NCBI RefSeq assembly: GCF_019655855.1
Contig: NZ_BPFX01000004.1
Coordinates: forward strand, 248,001-312,000
DNA length: 64,000 nt
Direction: 5' to 3'
Source: Pseudomonas paralcaligenes
GTDB lineage: Bacteria; Pseudomonadota; Gammaproteobacteria; Pseudomonadales; Pseudomonadaceae
The notes under the pieces were generated by a model. It searched no databases, had not been told where the DNA came from, and worked only from the letters and a program-made list of their open reading frames with translations. Each line of letters starts with the position of its first letter. Position 1 is the first letter of the stretch. Below, piece by piece: positions 1 through 11,580 of the stretch. A program made the translations under genes and the position numbers.

Positions 1-390
1 ATGATGTTCCCGCGCCGCGCCCACGTGGTGCGCTTCCTCGCCGAAGTGGCGCGGCCGGCGATGGACGCGGTGGCCGACGAGCTGCGCAAGCAGGGCTTCC
101 CGGTGCAGGTGGAGGACGGTGACGACGGCCGCGTGCGCCTGTCGCTGGGCGCGCCCGAATCACCGGAGTTCGTCTACCAGGTCCGCCCGCGCGCCTACGT
201 GATGCCCGGTTTCGCCCTGGTCGGCAGCCAGGAGGACAGCCGCGAGGAGCGCAAGTACTTCCGCGCCGAGGTACACCTCAAGGAAGGCGGCCAGGACTAC
301 GACGTGATGGGCTGGAGCCGCGACGACCTGATCGGCGACATCCTCGACCAGTACGAGAAGCACATGCACTACCTGCATCTGGTGCGTTGA
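1..390 (+). CDS. betT: BetT-like BCCT choline/betaine transporter, C-terminal cytoplasmic domain (partial)
   Basis: The reading frame is open at the left edge of the window, and only the last 129 or so codons are present. The visible part is the soluble C-terminal tail of the long BetT-type BCCT transporters, which take up choline for glycine betaine synthesis and use this tail for osmotic control. The recognisable stretches are RKYFRAEVHLKEG followed by QDYDVMGW and ILDQYEKHMHYLH at the extreme C terminus, a typical family ending. The roughly twelve-helix membrane part must lie upstream. The ATG at position 1 is an internal methionine, not a start. A repeat and the spu terminator lie downstream, so it is not in an operon with the spu genes. 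Confidence is high for the family and lower for the exact substrate. Confidence 0.8.
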   Translation: MMFPRRAHVVRFLAEVARPAMDAVADELRKQGFPVQVEDGDDGRVRLSLGAPESPEFVYQVRPRAYVMPGFALVGSQEDSREERKYFRAEVHLKEGGQDYDVMGWSRDDLIGDILDQYEKHMHYLHLVR

Positions 391-544
391 GACCGGGATA
401 GCGTGTGCCGTGCAGATATCCCAACAGCGCACTCCTCATGCTCCGTGTGTACAGCGATGGAAGCGTCGATGCATGGCGACCCGCAAGATCGGACCGCCCC
501 CTCTTCGGCAATACGCGATCACCCAACCGCGGAGCCATGAAGAA

Positions 545-678
545 GGCTGTGCCCCCGTTACGGGTTGGTGGCGCAATCCTGCTGTTGTGGGAGCGGCTAG
601 GCGGCATTCCGATTGGCCGCGACTTTCGCGGATAAATCCGCTCCCACAAGGTGTGCAACGGCTAATGTGGACATAGCC
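545..678. repeat. 134-bp palindromic repeat, copy A (REP core plus terminal inverted repeats)
   Basis: This fills most of the gap between betT and spuH (391-726); nothing else is seen in 391-544. The two ends are inverted repeats of about 16 bp (GGCTGTGCCCCCGTTA at the left, complement of the right end GGCTATGTCCACATTA). The core at 586-649 is a REP-type palindrome starting TGTGGGAGCGG and ending CCGCTCCCACA. The same element, inverted and without gaps, is at 11581-11714; by hand alignment about 118 of 134 positions match. Confidence 0.85.
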
Positions 679-681
679 ATG

Positions 682-709
682 AAAAAGGCCACCCGAGGGT
701 GGCCTTTTT
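682..709 (-). terminator. Rho-independent terminator of the spu operon
   Basis: A perfect hairpin (AAAAAGGCCACCC, loop GA, GGGTGGCCTTTTT) lies 17 nt beyond the spuH stop codon. With A and T runs on both sides it can work in either direction, so it also insulates betT. Confidence 0.9.
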
Positions 710-726
710 CATGGGCGGGTAGTGGC

Positions 727-1605
727 TCAGGCGGGCTGGGCCGGTTTCCAGTTGGAGTTGGTGGCTTCCTCGGCCATCGACTCCATGGCCTGCTGGATCG
801 CGCGCTTGCGGCGCTCCTCGGCACGGCGGGCGAAGTACCAGGCGAAGAAGGTGAAGATCGACACGGTCAGCAGGATCAGGCTGGCGATCGCGTTGATCTC
901 CGGCTTCACGCCCAGGCGCACGGCGGAGAAGACTTCCATCGGCAGGGTGGTGGAGCCCGGGCCGGAGACGAAGCTGGCCAGCACCAGGTCGTCCAGCGAC
1001 AGGGCGAAGGACATCATGCCGCCGGCCGCCAGGGACGGCGCGATCATCGGGATGGTGATCAGGAAGAACACCTTCCACGGCTTGGCGCCGAGGTCCATGG
1101 CCGCTTCCTCGATGGACAGGTCCAGCTCGCGCAGGCGCGCCGACACCACCACCGCCACGTAGGCCGAGCAGAAGGTGGTGTGGGCGATCCAGATGGTCAT
1201 CAGACCGCGCTCGGCGGGCCAGCCGATCAGCTGGGCCATGGCCACGAACAGCAGCAGCAGGGACAGACCGGTGATCACTTCCGGCATCACCAGCGGCGCG
1301 GTGACCAGGCCACCGAACAGGGTGCGGCCCTTGAAGCGGGTCACCCGGGTCAGCACGAAGGCCGCCAGGGTGCCCAGCGCCACCGCCGCGACGGCGGTGT
1401 ACAGGGCGATCTCCAGGGAGCGCATCACCGAGCCCATCAGCTGGCTGTTGTCGAGCAGGCCGACGTACCACTTCACCGACCAGCCGCCCCATACGGTGAC
1501 CAGCTTGGAGGCGTTGAAGGAGTAGATGACCATGATCAGCATCGGCAGGTAGATGAACAGCAGGCCGACCCAGAGCATCACGTTGGAGAAGCTGAAGCGT
1601 TTCAT
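727..1605 (-). CDS. spuH: SpuH, polyamine ABC transporter permease (PotC type)
   Basis: Inner-membrane subunit of the spermidine/putrescine importer, 292 aa. It has about six predicted membrane helices and the binding-protein-dependent transport loop EEAAMDLGAKPWKVF near residue 180, which contacts the ATPase. It is the last gene of the minus-strand spuABCDEFGH run. Its ATG overlaps the spuG stop (ATGA), indicating translational coupling with the partner permease, and a strong terminator follows. Length, order and sequence match P. aeruginosa SpuH and E. coli PotC. In the family it pairs with SpuG to form the channel, driven by SpuF and fed by SpuD/SpuE. Confidence 0.95.
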   Translation of the reverse strand: MKRFSFSNVMLWVGLLFIYLPMLIMVIYSFNASKLVTVWGGWSVKWYVGLLDNSQLMGSVMRSLEIALYTAVAAVALGTLAAFVLTRVTRFKGRTLFGGLVTAPLVMPEVITGLSLLLLFVAMAQLIGWPAERGLMTIWIAHTTFCSAYVAVVVSARLRELDLSIEEAAMDLGAKPWKVFFLITIPMIAPSLAAGGMMSFALSLDDLVLASFVSGPGSTTLPMEVFSAVRLGVKPEINAIASLILLTVSIFTFFAWYFARRAEERRKRAIQQAMESMAEEATNSNWKPAQPA

Positions 1606-2510
1606 GCGCGGCCCTCCATCTCTTTGGCCTGGTTACGGTTGAACAGGATGATCGGGACGATCAGGATCGCCAGCATCACCACCGCCAGGGCGGATGCCAC
1701 CGGCCAGTCGCGGTTGTTGAAGAACTCCTGCCACAGCACCTTGCCGATCATCAGGGTCTCCGGGCCGCCGAGCAGTTCGGGGATGACGAACTCACCCACC
1801 ACCGGGATGAACACCAGCATGCTGCCGGCGATGATGCCGTTCTTGGACAGCGGCACGGTGATCTTCCAGAAGCTGTTGAAGTTGCTAGAGCCCAGGTCGG
1901 AGGCCGCTTCCAGCAGGCTCATGTCGTGCTTGACCAGGTTGGCGTAGAGCGGCAGCACCATGAACGGCAGGTACGAATAGACGATGCCGATATACACCGC
2001 GAGGTTGGTGTTGAGGATCTGCAGCGGTTCGTTGATCACCCCGATCATCTGCAGGAAGCCGTTGAGCAGGCCGTTGTTGCTGAGGATGCCCATCCAGGCG
2101 TAGACGCGGATCAGGATCGCGGTCCAGGTCGGCATCATGATCAGCAGCAGCAGGACGGTCTGCGCTTCCTTGCTGGCACGGGCGATGGAATAGGCCATCG
2201 GGTAGCCGAGCAACAGGCAGAGGACGGTGCTGACGAAGGCTATCTTCAGCGAACCCAGGTAGGCCGCCAGGTACAGCTCGTCCTCGCTGAGGAAGATGTA
2301 GTTGCCCAGGTTGAGCACGATCGACAGCTGGTTGTCGGCCCAGTTGTAGATCTCGGTGTAGGGCGGGATGGCCACGTCGGCTTCGGCGAAGCTGATCTTC
2401 AGGACGATGAAGAACGGCAGCAGGAAGAACAGGAACAGCCAGAAGAACGGCACACCGATCACGGCATGCCGCCCGGTGGGCAGATAGCGCTTCAGTTTGC
2501 CGATTCTCAT
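1602..2510 (-). CDS. spuG: SpuG, polyamine ABC transporter permease (PotB type)
   Basis: Second inner-membrane permease of the polyamine importer, 302 aa. The ATG at 2510 overlaps the spuF stop (ATGA) and gives the normal N terminus MRIGKLKRYLPTG; a longer frame upstream lies within spuF and is not needed. After a first helix (FFWLFLFFLLPFFIVL) come further helices and the EAA loop LEAASDLGSSNFNSFWKI. The 4-nt overlaps on both sides (spuF-spuG-spuH) show that the channel and motor subunits are made from one coupled message. The assignment rests on order, length and PotB-like sequence. Confidence 0.95.
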   Translation of the reverse strand: MRIGKLKRYLPTGRHAVIGVPFFWLFLFFLLPFFIVLKISFAEADVAIPPYTEIYNWADNQLSIVLNLGNYIFLSEDELYLAAYLGSLKIAFVSTVLCLLLGYPMAYSIARASKEAQTVLLLLIMMPTWTAILIRVYAWMGILSNNGLLNGFLQMIGVINEPLQILNTNLAVYIGIVYSYLPFMVLPLYANLVKHDMSLLEAASDLGSSNFNSFWKITVPLSKNGIIAGSMLVFIPVVGEFVIPELLGGPETLMIGKVLWQEFFNNRDWPVASALAVVMLAILIVPIILFNRNQAKEMEGRA

Positions 2511-3661
2511 GATTGCAGTACCACGCCGCTGTCGTCTTCCCAGTACACCACCACGTGGTCGTCCCAGGTCGGACGCTTGCCGCGGCGCTCGGCGTTGGCG
2601 ATGAAGCACTGCACGATCTGCCCGGAGGCCAGCTTGACGTGGTACACCGAGTGGCCGCCCAGGTAGGCGATGTCGTGCACGGTGCCGTTGCACCAGTTGT
2701 ACTCGGGGTGCTCGTGGTCCGCCGGCAGGGTGGTGGCCATCAGCAGTTTTTCCGGGCGCAGGGCGTAGGTGACGGCCTTGCTCTCAGCGCGGGTGGTTAC
2801 GCCGTGGCCGATGTAGATCGGCTTGTCCAGCTGCGGGCAGCCGATGATGGCGTGGTCAGCCTCGTCGGTGGTGATCACGCCGTCGAACAGGTTGACGTTG
2901 CCGATGAACTCGCAGACCAGGCGGCTGGCCGGGGTCTCGTAGATGTCCACCGGGCTGCCGGTCTGGGCGATCCAGCCGAGGTGCATGATGGCGATGCGCT
3001 GGGCCATGGTCATGGCCTCCTCCTGGTCGTGGGTCACCATCACGCAGGTCACGCCCACGCGCTCGATGATCTCGACCAGTTCCAGCTGCATCTGCGAGCG
3101 CAGCTTCTTGTCCAGCGCGCCCATTGGCTCGTCGAGCAGCAGCAGCTTGGGCCGCTTGGCCAGGGAGCGGGCCAGGGCCACGCGCTGGCGCTGGCCGCCG
3201 GACAGCTGGTGCGGCTTGCGCCGGGCGTACTGGGTCATGTGCACCAGCTTGAGCATCTCGGCCACGCGCTCGTCGATCTCGGCCTTGGGCAGACCGTCCT
3301 GCTTGAGGCCGAAGGCGATGTTCTGCGCCACGGTCATGTGCGGGAACAGCGCGTAGGACTGGAACATCATGTTGATCGGCCGCTCGTAGGGCGGCATGTC
3401 GGTGATGTCGACGCCATCGAGCAGGATGCGACCCTCGGTGGGGCGCTCGAAGCCAGCGAGCATGCGCAGCAGGGTCGACTTGCCCGAACCGGAGCCGCCG
3501 AGCAGGGCGAAGATCTCGCCCTTGTTGATGGTCAGCGAGACGTCGTCGACGGCGATGGTCTCGTCGAACTTCTTGGTCACGCGGTCGATCTTGACCAGCA
3601 CCTCTTTGGGTTGCTGGCTGCCCTCGAGGGCTTTCTTGTAGGCGCTGGAAGCAACAGCCAT
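2507..3661 (-). CDS. spuF: SpuF, polyamine ABC transporter ATP-binding protein (PotA/PotG type)
   Basis: ATPase motor of the polyamine importer, 384 aa. Walker A is GGSGSGKST, the ABC signature LSGGQRQRVALA and Walker B KLLLLDEP; the D-loop and H-loop (VMVTHDQEE) are present, and a TOBE-type C-terminal region follows from about residue 280. The ATG at 3661 was chosen because a GGGAG Shine-Dalgarno sequence sits 8 nt upstream and the N terminus (MAVASSAYKKALEG) matches the P. aeruginosa protein; a TTG two codons upstream is the alternative. It is 54 nt from spuE and overlaps spuG by 4 nt. Confidence 0.95.
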   Translation of the reverse strand: MAVASSAYKKALEGSQQPKEVLVKIDRVTKKFDETIAVDDVSLTINKGEIFALLGGSGSGKSTLLRMLAGFERPTEGRILLDGVDITDMPPYERPINMMFQSYALFPHMTVAQNIAFGLKQDGLPKAEIDERVAEMLKLVHMTQYARRKPHQLSGGQRQRVALARSLAKRPKLLLLDEPMGALDKKLRSQMQLELVEIIERVGVTCVMVTHDQEEAMTMAQRIAIMHLGWIAQTGSPVDIYETPASRLVCEFIGNVNLFDGVITTDEADHAIIGCPQLDKPIYIGHGVTTRAESKAVTYALRPEKLLMATTLPADHEHPEYNWCNGTVHDIAYLGGHSVYHVKLASGQIVQCFIANAERRGKRPTWDDHVVVYWEDDSGVVLQS

Positions 3662-3715
3662 TTCCAAAACTCCCGGAAAAAGAAATCGCGCCCGGCCGCT
3701 GGCCGGGCAATTAAT

Positions 3716-4834
<1,119 letters not shown>

Positions 4835-4838
4835 CTAG

Positions 4839-4858
4839 CGGAGCGCTGGCGCGCTCCG
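4839..4858 (-). other. Intercistronic hairpin ahead of spuE
   Basis: An 8-bp perfect stem (CGGAGCGC, loop TGGC, GCGCTCCG) lies between the spuD stop and the spuE start, about 28 nt upstream of the GTG. It is one of two hairpins in the 215-nt spuD-spuE gap. It has no U-tract, so it is more likely an RNA-stability or processing element than a terminator. Confidence 0.55.
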
Positions 4859-4973
4859 GGGGTGGTGGAGAATCTGTGTCCTATCCCTGGCGCCCATGCC
4901 GATCGCCCAGCCGCCCGCGCACGGAGCTGTGTGGGGCTCGTGTGTAACGGTAGTCGAGGTGGGTCATGGGACC

Positions 4974-5008
4974 TCCTGGCGGTTGCTCCGGCGGAGCACC
5001 CGCCGGAG
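4974..5008 (-). other. Stem-loop just 3' of spuD
   Basis: A long imperfect stem (arms around GGCGGTTGCTCCG and CGGAGCACCCGCC) begins about 17 nt after the spuD stop codon. Such structures after a binding-protein gene can block 3' exonucleases and keep the receptor message abundant, as known for malE. A role in partial termination before spuE is equally possible. Confidence 0.6.
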
Positions 5009-5025
5009 GGTGTCGCTGCTGTCGG

Positions 5026-6246
<1,221 letters not shown>

Positions 6247-7620
6247 TTACACCAGCACCGCGCGGGCCGTCAGATCGAGGCACTTGCGCGCCTTCTCGAC
6301 CAGCTCGTCGATCTCGCTTTTGCTGATCACCAGCGGCGGCGCGATGATCATGGTGTCGCCCACGGCGCGCATGATCAGACCGTTCTCGAAGCAGTGGCTG
6401 CGGCAGATCATGCCGACGCCCATATCGCCCGGGAAACGCTCGCGGGTCTGCTTGTTCTTCGCCAGTTCGATGGCGCCGAGCATGCCCACTCCGCGTACCT
6501 CGCCCACCAGCGGATGATCCGCCAGCTCACGCAAACGTTTCTGCAAATAGGGTGCCGTTTCCGCCTGGACGCGCTCGAGAATCTTCTCCTCCTTGAGAAT
6601 GCGCAGGTTGGCCAGGCCGACGGCGGCCGCCACCGGGTGGCCGGAGTAGGTGAAGCCGTGGTTGAAGTCGCCACCGGCGTTGATCACCTGGAACACCTTG
6701 TCGCTGACGATCAGGCCGCCCATGGGCACGTAGCCGGAGGTCAGGCCCTTGGCGATGGTCATCAGGTCCGGCTTGTTGCCGAAGTAGTCGCTGCCGAACC
6801 ATTGCCCGGTACGGCCGAAGCCGCAGATCACTTCGTCGGCGACGAACAGAATGTCGTACTTGGCGAGGATCTCGCGGATGCGCGGCCAGTAGCTGTCCGG
6901 CGGGATGATCACGCCGCCCGCGCCCTGGATCGGCTCGGCGATGAACGCGGCGACCTTGTCCTCGCCGACTTCGAGAATCTTCTTCTCCAGCTGGTCGGCG
7001 GCCCAGATGCCGAATTCCTCGGGGCTCATGTCGCCGCCCTCGCCGAACCAGTAGGGCTGCGGGATATGCACGATGCCCGGGATCGGCAGGTCGCCCTGCT
7101 CGTGCATGTAGGTCATGCCGCCCAGGCTGGCGCCGGCCACGGTGGAGCCGTGGTAGCCATTGTGGCGGCTGATGATCACCTTCTTCTCCGGCTGCCCCTT
7201 GAGCGCCCAGTAGTGGCGGACCATGCGCAGCATGGTGTCGTTGCCTTCCGAGCCGGAGCCGGTGAAGAACACGTGGTTCATGCCTGCCGGCGCCACGTCG
7301 GAAATGGCCTTGGCCAGTTCCAGCGCCGGCGGGTGGGCGGTCTGGAAGAAGGTGTTGTAGAACGGCAGCTCGCGCATCTGGTGGCTGGCCGCCTCGACCA
7401 GCTCTTCGCGGCCGTAGCCGACGGCGACGCACCAGAGACCGGCCATGCCGTCGAGAATCTTGTTGCCTTCGCTGTCCCAGAGGTAGACGCCGTCGGCCTT
7501 GGTAATGATGCGCGGGCCCTTGTCGTGCAGCTGCTGGTAGTCGCTGAACGGCGCGAGATGGTGCTCACGGCTCATGGCCTGCCATTCGCGGGTTTTCGGG
7601 TTGTTCGCTTGATTGGTCAT
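6247..7620 (-). CDS. spuC: SpuC, putrescine/polyamine:pyruvate aminotransferase
   Basis: Class III PLP-dependent transaminase, 457 aa, cytoplasmic. It transfers an amino group from putrescine or related diamines to pyruvate, giving 4-aminobutyraldehyde and alanine. Visible features are the glycine-rich cofactor site [10 protein letters not shown] (residues 121-130), the PLP-pyridine aspartate D262 in [13 protein letters not shown], and the Schiff-base lysine K291 in [15 protein letters not shown]. Its position between the glutamyl-polyamine ligase spuB and the receptors matches P. aeruginosa. A second class III transaminase of the same length is at 39843-41216, with an unrelated transporter next to it. 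Confidence 0.93.
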   Translation of the reverse strand: MTNQANNPKTREWQAMSREHHLAPFSDYQQLHDKGPRIITKADGVYLWDSEGNKILDGMAGLWCVAVGYGREELVEAASHQMRELPFYNTFFQTAHPPALELAKAISDVAPAGMNHVFFTGSGSEGNDTMLRMVRHYWALKGQPEKKVIISRHNGYHGSTVAGASLGGMTYMHEQGDLPIPGIVHIPQPYWFGEGGDMSPEEFGIWAADQLEKKILEVGEDKVAAFIAEPIQGAGGVIIPPDSYWPRIREILAKYDILFVADEVICGFGRTGQWFGSDYFGNKPDLMTIAKGLTSGYVPMGGLIVSDKVFQVINAGGDFNHGFTYSGHPVAAAVGLANLRILKEEKILERVQAETAPYLQKRLRELADHPLVGEVRGVGMLGAIELAKNKQTRERFPGDMGVGMICRSHCFENGLIMRAVGDTMIIAPPLVISKSEIDELVEKARKCLDLTARAVLV

Positions 7621-7681
7621 CGTTCACCTCAGATTGCGCATCCGGTCGGGCGCCGGGCGTCGCCGCCCGGCCCCTTCCCTG

Positions 7682-9040
7682 TCAGACGGAGAGCAGCAGG
7701 AACTCGCGTTCCCAGGAGCTGATCACCCGCTTGTAGTTTTCGTGCTCGGCGCGCTTCACCGCGACATAGCCGCGAATGAACTTCTCGCCCAGGTACTTCT
7801 CGGCGTCCTTGCAGGCTTCCATGCGCTCCAGGGCGCTCTCGATGGTCACCGGCAGGCGCAGGTTGCGACGCTCATAGCCGCGGCCCTTGACCGGCGCGCT
7901 CGGCCTCACGTGCTCGACCATGCCCATGTAGCCGCACAGCAGGGTGGCGGCCAGCACCAGGTAGGGGTTGGCGTCGGCGCCGGCCAGGCGGTTCTCCACG
8001 CGGCGGTTCTGCGGGCCGGCTTCCGGCACGCGCAGGCCCACGGTGCGGTTCTCCTCGCCCCACTCCACGTTCACCGGCGCCGAGGTGTCCGGCAGGAAGC
8101 GGCGGAACGAGTTGACGTTCGGCGCGAACAGCGGCAGCAGCTCGGGGATGTACTTCTGCAGGCCGCCGATGTGGTGCAGGAACAGCTCGCTCATGGTGCC
8201 GTCGGCGTTGGAGAAGATGTTCTTGCCGGTCTTCAGGTCCACCACGCTCTGGTGGATGTGCATGGCGCTGCCCGGCTCGTCGGTGATCGGCTTGGCCATG
8301 AAGGTGGCCGCCACGTCGTGCTTGAGCGCGGCCTCGCGCATGGTGCGCTTGAACACCAGGATCTGGTCGGCCAGGTCGAGGGCGTCGCCGTGACGGAAGT
8401 TGATCTCCATCTGCGCCGGGCCTTCCTCGTGGATCAGGGTGTCCAGGTCCAGGCCCTGCAGCTCGCACCAGTCGTACATGTCCTCGAACAGCGGGTCGAA
8501 TTCGTTGGCCGCGTCGATGGAGAAGGACTGGCGGCCGGTCTCCGGGCGGCCGGAGCGGCCGATCGGCGCCTCCAGCGGGAAGTCCGGGTCGGCGCAGCGC
8601 TTGGTCAGGTAGAACTCCATCTCCGGCGCGACGATCGGCTTCCAGCCCTTGTCGGCGTACATCTTCAGCACTTTCTTGAGGATGTTGCGCGGCGACAGCT
8701 CGATCGGGTTGCCCTGCTTGTCGAAGGTGTCGTGGATCACCATCGCGGTGGGCTCGATGGCCCAGGGCACGACGTACACGGCGCTCTCGTCCGGGCGGCA
8801 GAACATGTCGATGTCCGCCTCGTCGAGCAGGTCGTAATAGATGTCATCCTCGACGTAGTCGCCGGTCACGGTCTGCAGCAGCACGCTCTCGGGGAGGCGC
8901 ATGCCCTTCTCGTCGAGGAACTTGTTGGTCGGCGAGATCTTGCCCCGGGCAATGCCGGTAAGATCGCTGATCAAGCATTCAACTTCGGTGATTTTGCGTT
9001 CTTTCAGCCAGCTGGTGAGCTGGTCTAGCTTGGTACTCAT
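7682..9040 (-). CDS. spuB: SpuB, glutamate-polyamine ligase (glutamine synthetase-like)
   Basis: Type I glutamine synthetase-like enzyme, 452 aa. In the family it attaches glutamate to a terminal amine of putrescine or another polyamine using ATP, the first step of the gamma-glutamyl pathway. It has the N-terminal beta-grasp part (VECLISDLTGIARGK), the metal-binding glutamate stretch APEMEFYLT, the nucleotide region SAMHIHQS and the C-terminal NRLAGADANPYL motif. It is separated by 61 nt from spuC and by 91 nt from spuA. SpuI, encoded divergently, is a second enzyme of the same family; their division of labour cannot be read from sequence. Confidence 0.92.
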   Translation of the reverse strand: MSTKLDQLTSWLKERKITEVECLISDLTGIARGKISPTNKFLDEKGMRLPESVLLQTVTGDYVEDDIYYDLLDEADIDMFCRPDESAVYVVPWAIEPTAMVIHDTFDKQGNPIELSPRNILKKVLKMYADKGWKPIVAPEMEFYLTKRCADPDFPLEAPIGRSGRPETGRQSFSIDAANEFDPLFEDMYDWCELQGLDLDTLIHEEGPAQMEINFRHGDALDLADQILVFKRTMREAALKHDVAATFMAKPITDEPGSAMHIHQSVVDLKTGKNIFSNADGTMSELFLHHIGGLQKYIPELLPLFAPNVNSFRRFLPDTSAPVNVEWGEENRTVGLRVPEAGPQNRRVENRLAGADANPYLVLAATLLCGYMGMVEHVRPSAPVKGRGYERRNLRLPVTIESALERMEACKDAEKYLGEKFIRGYVAVKRAEHENYKRVISSWEREFLLLSV

Positions 9041-9131
9041 AGAGACCTCAGGGTTGTAGAGCGGCTACTGCGGACCGGTTGAAGCCTAGCGAGACCTCCG
9101 GGGTTTCACCGCCTGCCGGATGCTCACCTAC

Positions 9132-9884
9132 TCAGCGTTGCCCCGCCCTCTCCCTGCAAGCCTCACCAAAGGCCTGGAAGATGGCGAGATAATTCGGGTT
9201 GGAGCCTACCTGCCATTCCGGGTGCCACTGCACCCCGAGCGCGAAGCTAGGCGAACCTTCGACGGAGAAGGCTTCGATCAACCCGTCGGGCGCCAGTGCT
9301 TCTACGCGAAGGCCCGGCGCCAGACGCTGAACGCCCTGGCCATGAATGGAATTGACCTGAAACTCGTCCGGCAAGCCGATGCCGGCGAGCACCCCGCCCG
9401 GCTGCACGCGCACGGCGTGGCGGGGGGCATACTGGATTTCCACCGGCGCATCGGCCGGTTCGCGGTGGTCCATCATCCCGGGCACTTCCTGCACGCGCTG
9501 GTGCAGGCTGCCGCCGAAGGCCACGTTCATTTCCTGGAAGCCGCGGCAGATGCCCAGCAGCGGAACGCCGGCGGCGATGGCCTTGCGGATCAGCGGCAGG
9601 GTGGTGGCGTCGCGGGCGGGATCGTGATGGGTGCCGGCCTCGCTGGCCGGGCCACTATAATGATGAGGCTCGACATTCGAGGGCGAGCCGGTGAACAGCA
9701 GGCCGTCGATGGCGTCCAGCAGGGTGCCCTGGTCGATCAGATCACCCAGCGCCGGAATCACCAGGGGCAGCCCTTCGGCTCCTACCGCCACCGCGCGAAC
9801 ATATTTGTCGCCGACGATGTGGTTGGGATGGAGGCCGACCTGCTTGGTGCAGGCGGTGACGCCGATGATCGGCAGGCGCAACAT
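9132..9884 (-). CDS. spuA: SpuA, gamma-glutamyl-polyamine hydrolase (class I glutamine amidotransferase fold)
   Basis: 250 aa, PuuD-like. It removes the glutamate tag from gamma-glutamylated intermediates such as gamma-glutamyl-GABA. The catalytic triad is visible: nucleophile C113 in LLGICRGFQEMN, with H221 and E223 in VQWHPEWQ. It has no synthetase domain, as expected for this subfamily. It is the first gene of the minus-strand spu run, with a divergent promoter region shared with spuI, and is likely induced by polyamines. Confidence 0.92.
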   Translation of the reverse strand: MLRLPIIGVTACTKQVGLHPNHIVGDKYVRAVAVGAEGLPLVIPALGDLIDQGTLLDAIDGLLFTGSPSNVEPHHYSGPASEAGTHHDPARDATTLPLIRKAIAAGVPLLGICRGFQEMNVAFGGSLHQRVQEVPGMMDHREPADAPVEIQYAPRHAVRVQPGGVLAGIGLPDEFQVNSIHGQGVQRLAPGLRVEALAPDGLIEAFSVEGSPSFALGVQWHPEWQVGSNPNYLAIFQAFGEACRERAGQR

Positions 9885-10160
9885 GGGACACCCGTTCTTA
9901 TGCTGTTGTCAGGTGGAGCCGAGATTAGCGCCGTTCAATTTATTACACAATAGGGCTGTAAAAAATTGAACACGCCCCACTGAGCACCAGCGATAACGGG
10001 GCCGCCAGCGCCTTCAAAGGCGCCCGAAATGCCCCAAAACTGGCCATCGAGCCCCGTTTCGGGGCAGAATGCGTCACTATTGACAGCCTTGGGCGATTGA
10101 GATTGACTCACGGCTATATGACTGAATGATTGAAATTTTTAACAAGAAAGGTGTTGCATC
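9885..10160. promoter_or_regulatory. Divergent spuA / spuI control region with inverted repeat
   Basis: This 276-bp AT-richer region separates two divergent polyamine operons. It contains a spaced perfect inverted repeat, GTTCAATTT at 9933-9941 and AAATTGAAC at 9963-9971, centred about three helical turns after the spuA start. That makes it a candidate operator for a polyamine-responsive regulator. The spuI start has AAGAAAGGTG upstream (10144-10153). Which repressor binds is not shown by the sequence. Confidence 0.55.
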
Positions 10161-11540
10161 ATGTCGGTACCCCCGCGTGCCGTTCAGCTCAACGAAGCGA
10201 ACGCGTTCCTCAAGGAACATCCCGAGGTCCAGTTCGTTGACCTTCTGATTGCGGATATGAATGGCGTGGTGCGCGGCAAGCGCATCGAACGGAACAGCCT
10301 GCACAAGGTGTATGAAAAGGGCATCAACCTGCCCGCCTCGCTGTTCGCCCTCGACATCAACGGCTCCACCGTCGAAAGCACCGGCCTCGGCCTGGACATC
10401 GGCGACGCCGACCGTATCTGCTTCCCCATCGCCAATACCCTGTGCAACGAGCCCTGGCAGAAGCGCCCCACTGCGCAACTGCTGATGACCATGCACGAAC
10501 TGGACGGCAAGCCGTTCTTCGCCGACCCGCGCGAAGTGCTGCGCCAGGTGGTGGCCAGGTTCGACGAGATGGGCCTGAAGATCTGCGCCGCGTTCGAACT
10601 GGAGTTCTACCTGATCGACCAGGAGAACGTGAACGGCCGCCCGCAGCCGCCGCGCTCGCCACTGTCGGGCAAGCGTCCGATCTCCACCCAGGTGTATCTG
10701 ATCGACGACCTCGACGAATACGTCGATTGCCTGCAGGACATGCTGGAAGCCGCCAAGGAACAGAGCATCCCGGCCGACGCCATCGTCAAGGAGAGCGCCC
10801 CGGCCCAGTTCGAAGTCAACCTGCACCACGTCGAGGACGCCATCAAGGCCTGCGACCACGCGCTGCTGCTCAAGCGCCTGATCAAGAATATCGCCTACGA
10901 CCATGAGATGGACACCACCTTCATGGCCAAGCCCTACCCGGGCCAGGCGGGCAACGGCCTGCACGTGCACATCTCGCTGCTCGACAAGAAGACCGGCAAG
11001 AACATCTTCACCAGCGATGATCCCCAGGAGAACGCCGCATTGCGCCATGCGATCGGCGGTGTCCTGGAGACCATGCCCGCGTCGATGGCCTTCCTCTGCC
11101 CCAACGTCAACTCGTACCGCCGCTTCGGCGCCCAGTTCTACGTGCCCAACGCGCCGAGCTGGGGCCTGGACAACCGCACGGTGGCCGTGCGCGTGCCGAC
11201 CGGCAGCGCCGACGCCGTGCGCATCGAGCACCGGGTAGCCGGCGCCGACGCCAACCCGTACCTGATGATGTCGGCGATCCTCGCCGGTATCCACCACGGC
11301 CTGACCAACCAGATCGAGCCGGGCGAGCCGATCGAGGGCAACTCCTACGAGCAGCTGGAGCAGAGCCTGCCGAACAACCTGCGCGACGCCCTGCGCGAGC
11401 TGGACGACAGCGAAGTGCTGAACAAGTACATCAGCCCGGACTACATCGACATCTTCGTCGCATGCAAGGAAGCCGAGCTGCAGGAGTTCGAGACCACCAT
11501 CTCCGACCTCGAATACAACTGGTACCTGCATACCGTTTGA
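10161..11540 (+). CDS. spuI: SpuI, glutamate-polyamine ligase (glutamine synthetase-like)
   Basis: 459 aa, same fold and probable reaction as SpuB: ATP-dependent gamma-glutamylation of a polyamine or monoamine. Key segments are FVDLLIADMNGVVRGKR near the N terminus, CAAFELEFYLID (metal ligands), GNGLHVHISL (nucleotide/phosphate site), and RVAGADANPYLMM in the C-terminal catalytic region. The ATG at 10161 is well placed behind AAGAAAGG. It diverges from spuA and ends in a clear terminator. Naming is by synteny with P. aeruginosa PA0296. Confidence 0.9.
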   Translation: MSVPPRAVQLNEANAFLKEHPEVQFVDLLIADMNGVVRGKRIERNSLHKVYEKGINLPASLFALDINGSTVESTGLGLDIGDADRICFPIANTLCNEPWQKRPTAQLLMTMHELDGKPFFADPREVLRQVVARFDEMGLKICAAFELEFYLIDQENVNGRPQPPRSPLSGKRPISTQVYLIDDLDEYVDCLQDMLEAAKEQSIPADAIVKESAPAQFEVNLHHVEDAIKACDHALLLKRLIKNIAYDHEMDTTFMAKPYPGQAGNGLHVHISLLDKKTGKNIFTSDDPQENAALRHAIGGVLETMPASMAFLCPNVNSYRRFGAQFYVPNAPSWGLDNRTVAVRVPTGSADAVRIEHRVAGADANPYLMMSAILAGIHHGLTNQIEPGEPIEGNSYEQLEQSLPNNLRDALRELDDSEVLNKYISPDYIDIFVACKEAELQEFETTISDLEYNWYLHTV

Positions 11541-11551
11541 TGCAACACCCG

Positions 11552-11579
11552 ACGCCAGCCCTCGTGCTGGCGTTGTTTT
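11552..11579 (+). terminator. Rho-independent terminator of spuI
   Basis: An 8-bp perfect stem (ACGCCAGC / GCTGGCGT, 6-nt loop) followed by TGTTTTA starts 11 nt after the spuI stop codon. Confidence 0.85.
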
Positions 11580-11580
11580 A

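Noticed and set aside
1..3. ATG at the first base as a true start codon of a 129-aa protein
   Set aside because: The sequence is the C-terminal tail of a much larger BCCT transporter, so the ATG is an internal methionine at the window edge.
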